A model generated the notes under the pieces. It did no database searches. It was not told where the DNA came from and was given only the letters and a program-made list of their open reading frames with translations. Source: JANYGM01 sp043764015 (GTDB lineage Bacteria; Bacteroidota; Bacteroidia; Cytophagales; Thermonemataceae). Taken from it: 29,995 nt of DNA. Below are positions 1 to 6,222 of this stretch, in pieces (the first letter of the stretch is position 1; every line of letters begins with the position of its first letter). The DNA lies in NCBI GenBank assembly GCA_043764015.1, contig JAYUKY010000112.1:1-29995 (forward strand). Reading direction: 5' to 3'. The position numbers and the translations under genes are program-made.

Positions 1-130
1 TATATCTTTTCAGCATAAAATAAAAATAAATCTAAATTCATAATTATAAAGGTAATAAAATTAGTTGAAAATATCAAGTTATTTAACTTTCATTCCTAAT
101 ATACTTCCTCTGGTTTTTAAACAAAAATTA

Positions 131-256
131 GTGTCGCTTGGCTTCAGCCAAGTGACGACTATATCTAGGCATCTTGCCTAAAATAGCTTTTTGATTTATA
201 GATAGTGAGGCTGGAAGCCTCATTATAGTCGTCACTTGGCTGGAGCCAAGTGACAG
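131..256. repeat. Palindromic intergenic repeat cluster
   Basis: The outer arms (131-163 and 224-256) are an imperfect inverted repeat of about 33 bp. Each arm carries its own small palindrome (CTTGGCT/AGCCAAG). Two further small hairpins lie between them (TAGGCA/TGCCTA near 167-180 and GAGGCT/AGCCTC near 208-221). This is the look of a dispersed palindromic element rather than a gene. Nothing coding is seen in bases 1-300 apart from this. Confidence 0.7.
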
Positions 257-312
257 TAAATAGCACTTTTTTAAACTTAAAACTTGGGGAATTTGCCCTA
301 GCCTTCTGAACA

Positions 313-669
313 GCCTACCTCAAAGGGCAAGTCGTGGTGCTTAATTTTTGGTTTACCGCTTGCTCGCCCTGCATCAAAGAAATTCCTTTACTTAATGATA
401 TTGCTGAAAAATATAAAGATAAAGTACATTTTTTGGCTATTTCTTTTGATAAAAATGATGCTTATTTGGCTTGTGTGGTGCGCATACGTGAGATGCAATA
501 CCAAATCATTGCAGATAGAAAAGATATTTGTGATGCCTACAAAATCAAAATGTACCCTACCAATATTGTCATTGACAAGAAAGGAAAAGTTGTTTTTTCT
601 GAAATGGGCTTTAAAGAAGACATAGAAGGAAAACTAAATAAAGCCATAGAAATGGCTTTAAAAGACTAA
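313..669 (+). pseudogene. 5'-truncated TlpA/ResA-like thioredoxin
   Basis: The open frame encodes the core of a TlpA-family thioredoxin: strand plus active site VVLNFWFTACSPC (CxxC motif), then the conserved cis-proline region MYPTNIVIDKKGK. Family members are normally exported, with a signal peptide or lipobox and about 50 residues before the active-site strand. Here an in-frame stop lies at 307-309, only about 14 codons before the active site, so the N-terminal part is missing. The first usable start is GTG at 334, which would give a 111-residue cytosolic protein starting inside the first beta strand. I therefore read it as a decayed or N-terminally deleted gene. It sits 13 bases before the VKOR-thioredoxin gene, so it was probably part of the same redox operon. 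A functional short form is possible but less likely. Confidence 0.6.
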
Positions 670-682
670 AATATTACAAATA

Positions 683-2272
683 ATGCAAAAAATACTTTTT
701 CAATTTTTCAAACTCAAAAATATCCCCATAACTAACTTGAGTTTGGAAACTATTGAGTTTTATCCAGAATATCCAAGTTTATCGGCTTTATCTGATTTTT
801 TAGATCCGTATTTTGTGCCAAATATGGCAGTAAAAATTACCCAAAAAGAACTTACAGAAATTCCTTATCCTGCATTTGCGCAAATACAGCAAGAAGAGTT
901 AGTTTTAATAAAATCATTTGAAAATCAGCAGATTACGTATTTTACTGATACAAAAGGTTTTATAACAGAAAACATCACAGAGTTCTCCAAAAAATGGACT
1001 GGAAAAGCCCTTTTAGCAGAGCCAAACGAGTTTTCAGCAGAACCAAACTATAAAGAAAATAAGCAACAACAAACTTTCCAAAGTTTTGAAAAAAGTATTT
1101 TATATGTGTCTTTGGTTGTTTTGGTGTTAGTGAGTGGTTTTCTTATCAAAGACACCAAACAAATTGGAATATTTGCAGGTTTATTGGCTTCTGTTGTCTT
1201 AGGACTTTCTGCAAGTGTATTTTTGCTTATCAATGAGTTTGGCAAATTACCAAAAATAGTAGCGCAAATGTGCCACATAGGCAAAGAAACTGACTGCAAT
1301 GCTATCACAAAATCTGCGCAAGCAAAATTATTGGGTTGGTTGTCGTGGTCTGAAATAGGTTTTTTATATTTTGTAGGTACTTTTTTAGTTTTATTATTGG
1401 CATTTTTTGCAAATAAAATAAATGATGCAGTTCCTATTTTATTTGTTTTGGGATTTCTTACTTTGCCTTATACGCTTTTTTCTGTTTATTATCAGGCTTT
1501 TGTGGTCAAAAAATGGTGTCCTTTATGTCTTGTGGTGCTTTTGATGTTGTGGGCTGATGTTTTATTTTTATTTTTTAGTTTTGAAAGTTTTAATATTGAT
1601 TATCAAGTCTTTATGCTGATTTTGGTTGGTTTTTTGTTGCCTATTTTGGCGTGGTTTGTAGTAAAACCATTTATTACAAGAAATAAAAAACTAGATAATT
1701 TGGAAATAGAATTGCAGAAGTACCAAAGAAATACGGCACTTTTTGATAGTTTTTTAGCAACACAAAAAACAGTAGAAATAGAAAATTTTAGCAGAGAAAT
1801 TATTTTCGGAAATCCAAATGCGCAAAATACGCTCCTAAGCGTATGTAACCCATTTTGCAAGCCTTGTGCCAGCGCACATAAAGAAATTGAAAACTTGGTA
1901 AAGCATTTTGAAGATATAAAATTAGTGATACGGTTTGTAGTAGATAATGACCCAAATAGTGCGCAAAACAGGGTTTTAAGGCATATTTTTAGTTTAGAAA
2001 ATGATATTTTGCCACAGGCATTAGATAGTTGGTTTGAATTGCTCAACTATGAACAATGGAGCAAAAAATATCCGCTTAATTTAGCTAAAATTGATACAAA
2101 TAACATAGAAAATCAGCTAAGAGAACACAGCATCTGGAGTACAAAAAACCAAATTGACTATACGCCAACTATTTTTCTTGATGGCAAAGAACTAACATCT
2201 CCGTATGACGTTAGGAAACTAAAATATCATTTGAAAAATGTTATTTTGAAAAATAGACTCATAAATGCCTAA
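683..2272 (+). CDS. C39-like / VKOR / thioredoxin fusion membrane protein
   Basis: This 529-residue protein has three parts. Residues 1-125 resemble a peptidase C39 fold (YPEYPSLSALSDFL ... FSKKWTGKALLAE) but lack the catalytic Cys and His, so the domain is presumably a non-cutting binding module. Residues about 135-330 form a membrane bundle with the signs of a vitamin K epoxide reductase: a loop Cys pair (C197, C205) and the active-site WCPLC (C279, C282). Residues about 365-525 are a DsbA/DsbG-like thioredoxin domain with active site CKPC (C392-C395) and a YTPTIF cis-proline loop. VKOR-thioredoxin fusions make or shuffle disulfides in the periplasm. Next to a Cys-rich peptide cluster it may control the redox state of precursor cysteines or help the exporter; that role is inference. 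Its last codons overlap the start of the C39 fragment by 8 bases (ATGCCTAA). Confidence 0.85.
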   Translation: MQKILFQFFKLKNIPITNLSLETIEFYPEYPSLSALSDFLDPYFVPNMAVKITQKELTEIPYPAFAQIQQEELVLIKSFENQQITYFTDTKGFITENITEFSKKWTGKALLAEPNEFSAEPNYKENKQQQTFQSFEKSILYVSLVVLVLVSGFLIKDTKQIGIFAGLLASVVLGLSASVFLLINEFGKLPKIVAQMCHIGKETDCNAITKSAQAKLLGWLSWSEIGFLYFVGTFLVLLLAFFANKINDAVPILFVLGFLTLPYTLFSVYYQAFVVKKWCPLCLVVLLMLWADVLFLFFSFESFNIDYQVFMLILVGFLLPILAWFVVKPFITRNKKLDNLEIELQKYQRNTALFDSFLATQKTVEIENFSREIIFGNPNAQNTLLSVCNPFCKPCASAHKEIENLVKHFEDIKLVIRFVVDNDPNSAQNRVLRHIFSLENDILPQALDSWFELLNYEQWSKKYPLNLAKIDTNNIENQLREHSIWSTKNQIDYTPTIFLDGKELTSPYDVRKLKYHLKNVILKNRLINA

Positions 2273-2447
2273 ATTCCCCTATTATGCACAGCCCGACCAG
2301 ATGGATTGCGGACTTACGTGCCTGCGTATGGTCGCAAAGTATCACGGTAAAAGTTATAGCATTCAAAATCTAAGAGAGAAAACCCAAATAAGCAGAGAAG
2401 GGGTTTCTCTTTTGGGTATTGCAGAAGCTATTGTAAAATCCCTTTGA
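2265..2447 (+). pseudogene. Truncated C39 peptidase of an ABC exporter
   Basis: The first 55 codons are a diverged copy of the start of the complete exporter at 9488. By hand alignment 2265-2429 and 9488-9652 differ at about 13 of 165 bases, with only three amino-acid changes (Y6F, L17P, S30N). The catalytic cysteine (DCG, C15) is kept, but the usual Pro of DCGPTC is Leu. After GIAEA the similarity stops abruptly and the frame ends at codon 60, so the catalytic His/Asp, membrane part and ATPase are gone. It overlaps the VKOR gene stop with the same ATGCCTAA junction by which the real exporter overlaps lanB. It is a remnant, not a working peptidase. Confidence 0.85.
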
Positions 2448-2485
2448 ATTTTCACGCAATATCAGTTAGCAATATGAGTATTCAG

Positions 2486-2770
2486 AAAAAGCTTTTCCTA
2501 ATAGAGTTTTTATATATTGATAATCAACGAATTATGATTGATAATTTTTTTATATGAATTTTGTAGGGTGCGACCCTTGTGGTCGCCCTGTTTGAATAGG
2601 TTTAAAAACTGTTTTTTTACACAGAATTTTGCGTGCTGTTTGTCGTGTTGCTTTCGCTTGTTAGGGCGACCACAAGGGTCGCACCCCTAAACTTGAAAAA
2701 TTATAAATATAATTTTTTTGTAACTACTTGATAATCAAATTATAAAAACTCTAATTTTGGAAAAGCTTTT
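2486..2770. mobile_element. MITE-like inverted-repeat element (~285 bp)
   Basis: The outer arms are imperfect inverted repeats of roughly 50 bp. The left end reads AAAAGCTTTTCC, then GAGTTTTTATA and TGATAATCAA. The right end, on the reverse strand, reads AAAAGCTTTTCC, then GAGTTTTTATA and TTGATTATCAA. Nested inside is a 24-bp perfect inverted repeat with core GGTGCGACCCTTGTGGTCGC (2566-2589 against 2663-2686). There is no open frame. A non-autonomous transposon or dispersed fold-back element fits, and it accounts for most of the gene-free stretch 2448-2775. No convincing target duplication was seen. It sits between the C39 fragment and the 3' end of the XRE gene. Confidence 0.6.
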
Positions 2771-2775
2771 GTTTT

Positions 2776-3168
2776 TTAGATTTTAACTTGCAATAGTTCT
2801 ATTAACTTTGCATTCTGCTCCAAAAGCTTTTGAATAATTCCATTTTGAGTATTCTGTTTTTCAATTAGTACATATACAGGAGTAAGCAACTGTTCCATAT
2901 CTAAACAAACAGGATTAAATGGTGGCTCTTTTCTTTCTTTTTTAGCCTTGCTTTGTTGCATAGTATCCTCATTATTCTCGCAGACAAACACTTTGATGTC
3001 GCAATTAAGTGCTTTGCAGATTCTGAGTATAGTATCAAAATCTACCTTGCTCCTGTCACTTTCAATGTTACAAATGGTGCCTTGACAAACTCCAATAGCA
3101 AATGCTAATGCCTCTTGGTTCATTTTTGATGCTTCTCTAGTTTTTCTAATTCTTGCGCCTATAGTCAT
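2776..3168 (-). CDS. XRE-family transcriptional regulator
   Basis: Residues about 5-62 of this 130-residue protein are a Cro/C1-type helix-turn-helix (IGARIRKTREASKMNQEALA ... CNIESDRSKVDFDTILRICKAL). A Lys-rich linker follows, then a C-terminal helical tail (about 95-130, IEKQNTQNGIIQKLLEQNAK) that looks like a dimerisation coil. No ligand-binding or peptidase domain is visible. It is transcribed away from the lanthipeptide genes from a good promoter at 3235-3265, with a 21-bp tandem repeat directly upstream of that promoter. It is the only DNA-binding regulator in the island apart from MazE, so it is a candidate to act on the repeat, on the five-copy dyads, or on both. This is inferred from position only. 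Confidence 0.9.
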   Translation of the reverse strand: MTIGARIRKTREASKMNQEALAFAIGVCQGTICNIESDRSKVDFDTILRICKALNCDIKVFVCENNEDTMQQSKAKKERKEPPFNPVCLDMEQLLTPVYVLIEKQNTQNGIIQKLLEQNAKLIELLQVKI

Positions 3169-3234
3169 TTTTATTTTTTAAAGGGAATAGTGAGTGATAA
3201 CAGAAATGCTTTAAGATACCTATGTAGCTTAAGT

Positions 3235-3265
3235 CAAAGATATATTATTTTGTTTGCATTGTCAA
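3235..3265 (-). promoter_or_regulatory. Bacteroidetes-type promoter of the XRE gene
   Basis: Read on the minus strand, TTG (3265-3263) is followed after 20 bases by TATCTTTG (3242-3235), matching the -33 TTG / -7 TAnnTTTG pattern of the phylum. Transcription would begin near 3228, leaving about a 60-base leader. The 21-bp repeat array starts 8 bases upstream of the -33 box. Confidence 0.65.
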
Positions 3266-3272
3266 TACTTAC

Positions 3273-3347
3273 TGAGAATTCGTAGGCATCTGTTGAGAAT
3301 TCGTAGGCATCTGTTGAGAATTCGTAGGTATCTATTGAGAATTCGCA
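3273..3347. repeat. 21-bp tandem repeat upstream of XRE promoter
   Basis: Three full units and a 12-base partial unit start at 3273, 3294, 3315 and 3336. Each begins TGAGAATTCGTAGG and ends ATCTGT (ATCTAT in unit 3). Units 1 and 2 are identical, unit 3 differs at two bases, and the partial unit reads TGAGAATTCGCA. The period equals two turns of the helix, so bound proteins would line up on one face. The array lies between the XRE promoter and the lanC promoter module, filling the 325-base gap 3169-3493 together with those two sites. Iterated operator sites are the likely function. Confidence 0.8.
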
Positions 3348-3395
3348 TTACATTCATTTTTTTACATATAATTTCAAGGCTCTAAACCTAGAATT

Positions 3396-3460
3396 TATTA
3401 AAACTTTAATAAATTTATTAAAACCTTAATAGGAAAATAATATTTAGATGTTTACCTTTG
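3396..3460 (+). promoter_or_regulatory. Shared promoter module, copy A (lanC)
   Basis: Two TATTAA-N4-TTAATA dyads (3396-3411 and 3416-3431) are 20 bp apart. GG at 3432 is followed after exactly 21 bases by the -7 box TACCTTTG (3453-3460). No TTG sits at the -33 position. The same arrangement recurs before each precursor gene and lanB. The predicted RNA start near 3467 rules out a TTG at 3458 as the translation start of lanC. Confidence 0.8.
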
Positions 3461-3493
3461 TTTAATATAATCTACTTTTCCATAAAAAATACA

Positions 3494-4672
3494 ATGACTG
3501 AAAGCATATTACAAAATGCCATACAAGAGATTAGCCAAATATTGGGTAATTCTGTAAAACAGCATAATCTCCTTGGTGGAGATTTGGGCAAAATCTTATT
3601 TTCGTCTTATTATTATCTCAAAAATAAGAATGAAGACACAAACGTTTTTCAACTTATTGAAAATGCTTTTGAATCTGACGAAATACAATTTATTGATGAA
3701 TTAGGTAGTATTTGGCTCGTCCAACATCTTATCAATATTGGTATTTTAGATAAAGATTCTTCTGAAATGGTAGAAGATTTGATAAATAGTGTTCCTGCGC
3801 TTATTGAAGAAGACAGAATAAAGAAAAATCACGAGTTACTTTATGGTGTAATGGGTAAGGCTTTATTATATTTGGAGGCTTATCCACAGTTTGAGGCAAA
3901 AAAACATTTGAGCAAAATAGCTACTGATATTAAAGAAACTGCCTATCAAACCCCAAATGGACTTACTTGGGTTGATATTAAGAAAGAAGAAGAAACTTCT
4001 TTTAATTTAGGTCTTTCTCACGGAATGCCCGCCGTAATTGTGGGACTTTCTAAAATTTATACCGCTATTGGTGAAGGCAAAGAAACACTAGAGAAAGCTG
4101 TAGAATGGTTGCAGGCTCAAAAAGTAGAAGATGGTTTATTAAATGATTACCCTAGTGTTACAGCTGAAAGTTTTACAGAACAAGAAAAAAGAAATCTTAC
4201 TCGTCTTGCTTGGTGTTATGGAGATTTAGGGGTAGCTTTGGCTTTATTTCACGCTTCAAATGCGTTAAATAGAGAAGACTGGAAACAAGAAGCAATAAAT
4301 ACTGCTTTAAAAGCTACCAAAAGAACGCCTGAAAATGCTACTATTTTTTATGGCAAAGAATTAGGCATTTTTGATGCTGGTATTTGTCATGGAACGGCTG
4401 GTGTAGCACACATGTTTAACCGTTTTTATAAGGCTACAAAAATACAAGATTTTAAAGATGCAGCGAATTTTTGGTTGCAAAAAACATTAGATGCACGTTT
4501 GTCTAATGGTACTTGGCTCTTCCCACGCCACAATCAGGGAACTAATGAAAAAGATTGGGTAGAAAATAATTCTTTTTTGGAAGGTTTGATTGGTGTGGGT
4601 TTGGTATTGCTTGCTTTTCAAGATGAAAATACAGACCCTGCTTGGGACAAGTATTTTATGATGGATATTTAA
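3494..4672 (+). CDS. lanC: LanC-type lanthionine cyclase
   Basis: LanC enzymes add cysteine thiols to dehydroalanine or dehydrobutyrine to close lanthionine rings, using a zinc ion. The 392-residue product has the alpha-toroid repeat pattern of Gly-rich helices and the three expected sites: SHG (H176), the zinc ligand in WCYG (C241) and CHG (C298, H299). The length matches stand-alone LanC proteins (about 400). I chose ATG at 3494 because the longer frame from TTG 3458 begins inside the -7 box. No terminator is visible after the stop; the next promoter module begins 15 bases later. It is the first gene of the modification cluster, and its substrates should be the three peptides that follow. 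Confidence 0.93.
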   Translation: MTESILQNAIQEISQILGNSVKQHNLLGGDLGKILFSSYYYLKNKNEDTNVFQLIENAFESDEIQFIDELGSIWLVQHLINIGILDKDSSEMVEDLINSVPALIEEDRIKKNHELLYGVMGKALLYLEAYPQFEAKKHLSKIATDIKETAYQTPNGLTWVDIKKEEETSFNLGLSHGMPAVIVGLSKIYTAIGEGKETLEKAVEWLQAQKVEDGLLNDYPSVTAESFTEQEKRNLTRLAWCYGDLGVALALFHASNALNREDWKQEAINTALKATKRTPENATIFYGKELGIFDAGICHGTAGVAHMFNRFYKATKIQDFKDAANFWLQKTLDARLSNGTWLFPRHNQGTNEKDWVENNSFLEGLIGVGLVLLAFQDENTDPAWDKYFMMDI

Positions 4673-4687
4673 CGCTTCTTTGAAAAT

Positions 4688-4752
4688 TATTAAAACTTTA
4701 ATAATTTTATTAAAATCTTAATAGGAAAAGTCTGTTTGTAGCTGTAACTTTG
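4688..4752 (+). promoter_or_regulatory. Shared promoter module, copy B (precursor 1)
   Basis: The dyads are at 4688-4703 and 4708-4723, GG at 4724 and the -7 box TAACTTTG at 4745-4752. If RNA starts about 6-7 bases after the box, the dyad centres fall near -43 and -63, where activators usually bind. The start point itself is inferred, so a repressor is not excluded. Confidence 0.8.
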
Positions 4753-4813
4753 CAATGCTGAAAGCACATAAGCATAACAACTTGTTTATTGTAAGCCCAA
4801 GCACACACTAATA

Positions 4814-4984
4814 ATGAAAAAAATAGTGAAAAAACTCGCTCTCAACAAACAAACAATGGCTTTGCTTGATGATAAAGAGATGACAAATGTGAAAGGTGGG
4901 CTTGAAAGGGTAAAAACTTATGTTCCTTGCCCAGATAATAGCGCAACTTGCCCAGGTAGTGCATCTTGTGGTGGTGATTGTTAA
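4814..4984 (+). CDS. Class I lanthipeptide precursor 1
   Basis: This 56-codon gene is short but well supported because its first 29 codons match the leaders of the two longer precursors. The leader (LALNKQTMALLDDKEMTNVK then GG at 28-29) has the Bacteroidetes LxLxKxT motif that LanB binds. The 27-residue core is LERVKTYVPCPDNSATC followed by PGSASCGGDC. It has four Cys (core positions 10, 17, 23, 27) and five Ser/Thr (6, 14, 16, 20, 22), so up to four lanthionine rings are possible. Cleavage after GG by the C39 exporter is expected. The 5' UTR is about 55 nt and nearly identical to those of precursors 2 and 3. It ends 22 bases before its own terminator hairpin. Confidence 0.9.
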   Translation: MKKIVKKLALNKQTMALLDDKEMTNVKGGLERVKTYVPCPDNSATCPGSASCGGDC

Positions 4985-5005
4985 TTAAGTAGGTAATCAA
5001 CGCTA

Positions 5006-5040
5006 TAAGCAGTCAAATACTTTTATTTGACTGCTTATTT
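5006..5040 (+). terminator. Terminator of precursor cassette 1
   Basis: A hairpin of AAGCAGTCAAATA and TATTTGACTGCTT with a loop of about 4 bases is followed by a T-rich run. The same stem recurs, with small changes, after precursors 2 and 3. Confidence 0.75.
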
Positions 5041-5055
5041 ATTTCCGTTGAAAAT

Positions 5056-5120
5056 TATTAAAACTTTAATAATTTTATTAAAATCTTAATAGGAAGATGA
5101 TATTTGTAGTTGTACCTTTG
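5056..5120 (+). promoter_or_regulatory. Shared promoter module, copy C (precursor 2)
   Basis: The dyads are at 5056-5071 and 5076-5091, GG at 5092 and the -7 box TACCTTTG at 5113-5120. The 20-bp dyad spacing and 21-base GG-to-box distance are as in the other copies. Confidence 0.8.
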
Positions 5121-5181
5121 TGTTGCTAAAAGCACATAAGCATAACATCTTGTTTATTGTAAGCCAAAGCACACATCTATA

Positions 5182-5400
5182 ATGAAAAAGATAGTAAAAA
5201 AACTCGCCCTCAACAAACAAACAATGGCTTTGCTTGACGAAAAAGAAATGGCAAATGTGAAAGGTGGAGCTGTAATAACTGCAAGAGGCTGTCGCTATAC
5301 AGAAGAAATGACTTGTGTTTCTTCACCAGCTGTATGTTGTGTAACCCTTGGTTGCGGAACTCGTGTAAACTGTGAAAGTAATGATACTTTTTGTGCATAG
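5182..5400 (+). CDS. Class I lanthipeptide precursor 2
   Basis: The 72-residue precursor has the same leader as its neighbours (LALNKQTMALLDEKEMANVK, GG at 28-29). Its 43-residue core is the most cysteine-rich of the three: seven Cys at core positions 8, 16, 23, 24, 29, 35 and 42, with nine Ser/Thr. It includes an adjacent CC pair (PAVCCVTLGCG). With an odd number of Cys, at least one must stay free, pair with another molecule or be oxidised, or one disulfide must form beside the lanthionines. That makes the nearby VKOR-thioredoxin protein of interest. The promoter, UTR and terminator match the other cassettes. Confidence 0.92.
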   Translation: MKKIVKKLALNKQTMALLDEKEMANVKGGAVITARGCRYTEEMTCVSSPAVCCVTLGCGTRVNCESNDTFCA

Positions 5401-5421
5401 GTTATAAAAAAAAGTTAGGGA

Positions 5422-5466
5422 AACTAACAAGCAATCAAATACATTTATTTGATTGCTTTTTTAGTT
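5422..5466 (+). terminator. Terminator of precursor cassette 2
   Basis: A stem of AAGCAATCAAATA against TATTTGATTGCTT, extended outside by AACTAA/TTAGTT, is followed by TTTTT. Compared with cassette 1, the G-to-A and C-to-T changes in the stem (CAGTC to CAATC, GACTG to GATTG) compensate each other and keep the pairing. Confidence 0.8.
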
Positions 5467-5477
5467 CTCTTGAAAAT

Positions 5478-5562
5478 TATTAAAACTTTAATAATTTTAT
5501 TAAAACTTTAATAATTTTATTAAAATCTTAATAGGAAAAGTGTATTTGTAGCTGTACCTTTG
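5478..5562 (+). promoter_or_regulatory. Shared promoter module, copy D (three dyads)
   Basis: This copy has three dyads (5478-5493, 5498-5513, 5518-5533), all 20 bp apart, then GG at 5534 and TACCTTTG at 5555-5562. The extra dyad is a clean duplication of one 20-bp unit, which supports the dyad plus spacer as the functional unit. Confidence 0.8.
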
Positions 5563-5623
5563 CATTGCTGAAAGCACATAAGCATAACATCTTGTTTATT
5601 GTAAGCCAAAGCACACACTAATA

Positions 5624-5842
5624 ATGAAAAAAATAGTAAAAAAACTTGCTCTCAACAAACAAACAATGGCTTTGCTTGATGAAAAAGAAATAGCAAATCT
5701 GCAAGGTGGAAAACGCAGAAATAATAACTCACAAGTTACAGGTGGCTGTGAGTGGACAGAGGGCAACAATGGTGGTTGTATGGCTACGGATTTTCTATGT
5801 GTCCCTACTGATACTAATTATACAGTAGGTTTCTGTAACTAG
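5624..5842 (+). CDS. Class I lanthipeptide precursor 3
   Basis: The 72-residue precursor has leader LALNKQTMALLDEKEIANLQ and GG at 28-29. The 43-residue core starts with the basic, Asn-rich KRRNNNSQVTGG and continues CEWTEGNNGGC. It has four Cys (core positions 13, 23, 30, 42) and seven Ser/Thr (7, 10, 16, 26, 33, 35, 38), and shows no clear similarity to cores 1 and 2 beyond Cys/Thr richness. About 117 bases of unassigned sequence separate its stop from the terminator, much more than in cassettes 1 and 2, and I see nothing recognisable there. Confidence 0.92.
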   Translation: MKKIVKKLALNKQTMALLDEKEIANLQGGKRRNNNSQVTGGCEWTEGNNGGCMATDFLCVPTDTNYTVGFCN

Positions 5843-5959
5843 TTTACCGCTCCTGAATCTTTCTTACCAAGAGATTTAAAAAATACTCTTTGTATTAAAG
5901 TTTCTTTCCCTAGAAGAGTTAAGTAAAATAAATCAATTGCAGAAACCTTCTTGTTATAT

Positions 5960-5997
5960 AAAAAGCAGTCAAATACTTTTATTTGACTGCTTTTTTA
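5960..5997 (+). terminator. Terminator of precursor cassette 3
   Basis: A stem of AAAAAGCAGTCAAATA against TATTTGACTGCTTTTT, then a T run. It is nearly the same hairpin as after precursor 1. Confidence 0.8.
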
Positions 5998-6002
5998 TTT
6001 CC

Positions 6003-6210
6003 GAGGTTGTTTAGGATTAGCAGTTTTTCTTATGTATGAAATGAAATAAAATAAATTTAAAATAACATTTAATTTGCTCGTTTTTGACTATGAAAATGAA
6101 AAAGTGGATATATTCAAAGGCTCTAAATTATTTATCAGATTTATTTTAAATATTTTAATTCTTTGGTAATCAAGAACTTATATTCTTATCAGTTAATCCT
6201 AAACAACCTC
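6003..6210. mobile_element. MITE-like element (~208 bp), 17-bp inverted ends
   Basis: The ends GAGGTTGTTTAGGATTA (6003-6019) and its exact reverse complement (6194-6210) bound about 208 AT-rich bases without an open frame. Cassettes 1 and 2 show what the junction looks like without it: after the terminator, TTTCCGTTGAAAATTATT runs straight into the dyads. In cassette 3 the same TTTCCG is followed by the element and then CTACGTTAAAAATTATT. That comparison supports an insertion between the precursor 3 terminator and the lanB promoter. With that terminator and promoter it accounts for most of the gene-free stretch 5843-6318. No transposase is present, so it would depend on one elsewhere. Confidence 0.65.
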
Positions 6211-6222
6211 TACGTTAAAAAT

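Noticed and set aside
683..1060. Active C39 peptidase at the N-terminus of the VKOR protein
   Set aside because: The QxDCGxxC motif and the catalytic His are absent, so cleavage activity is not supported.
3273..3347. Tandem repeat read as a small CRISPR array
   Set aside because: Units are contiguous with no spacers and only 21 bp long, and no cas genes are present.
3458..3493. TTG start giving a longer LanC
   Set aside because: The codon lies inside the predicted -7 box TACCTTTG (3453-3460), so it would not be on the transcript; ATG 3494 starts a normal LanC.
5210..5398. Minus-strand open frame over precursor 2
   Set aside because: It mirrors a well-supported precursor gene that has its own promoter, leader and terminator.
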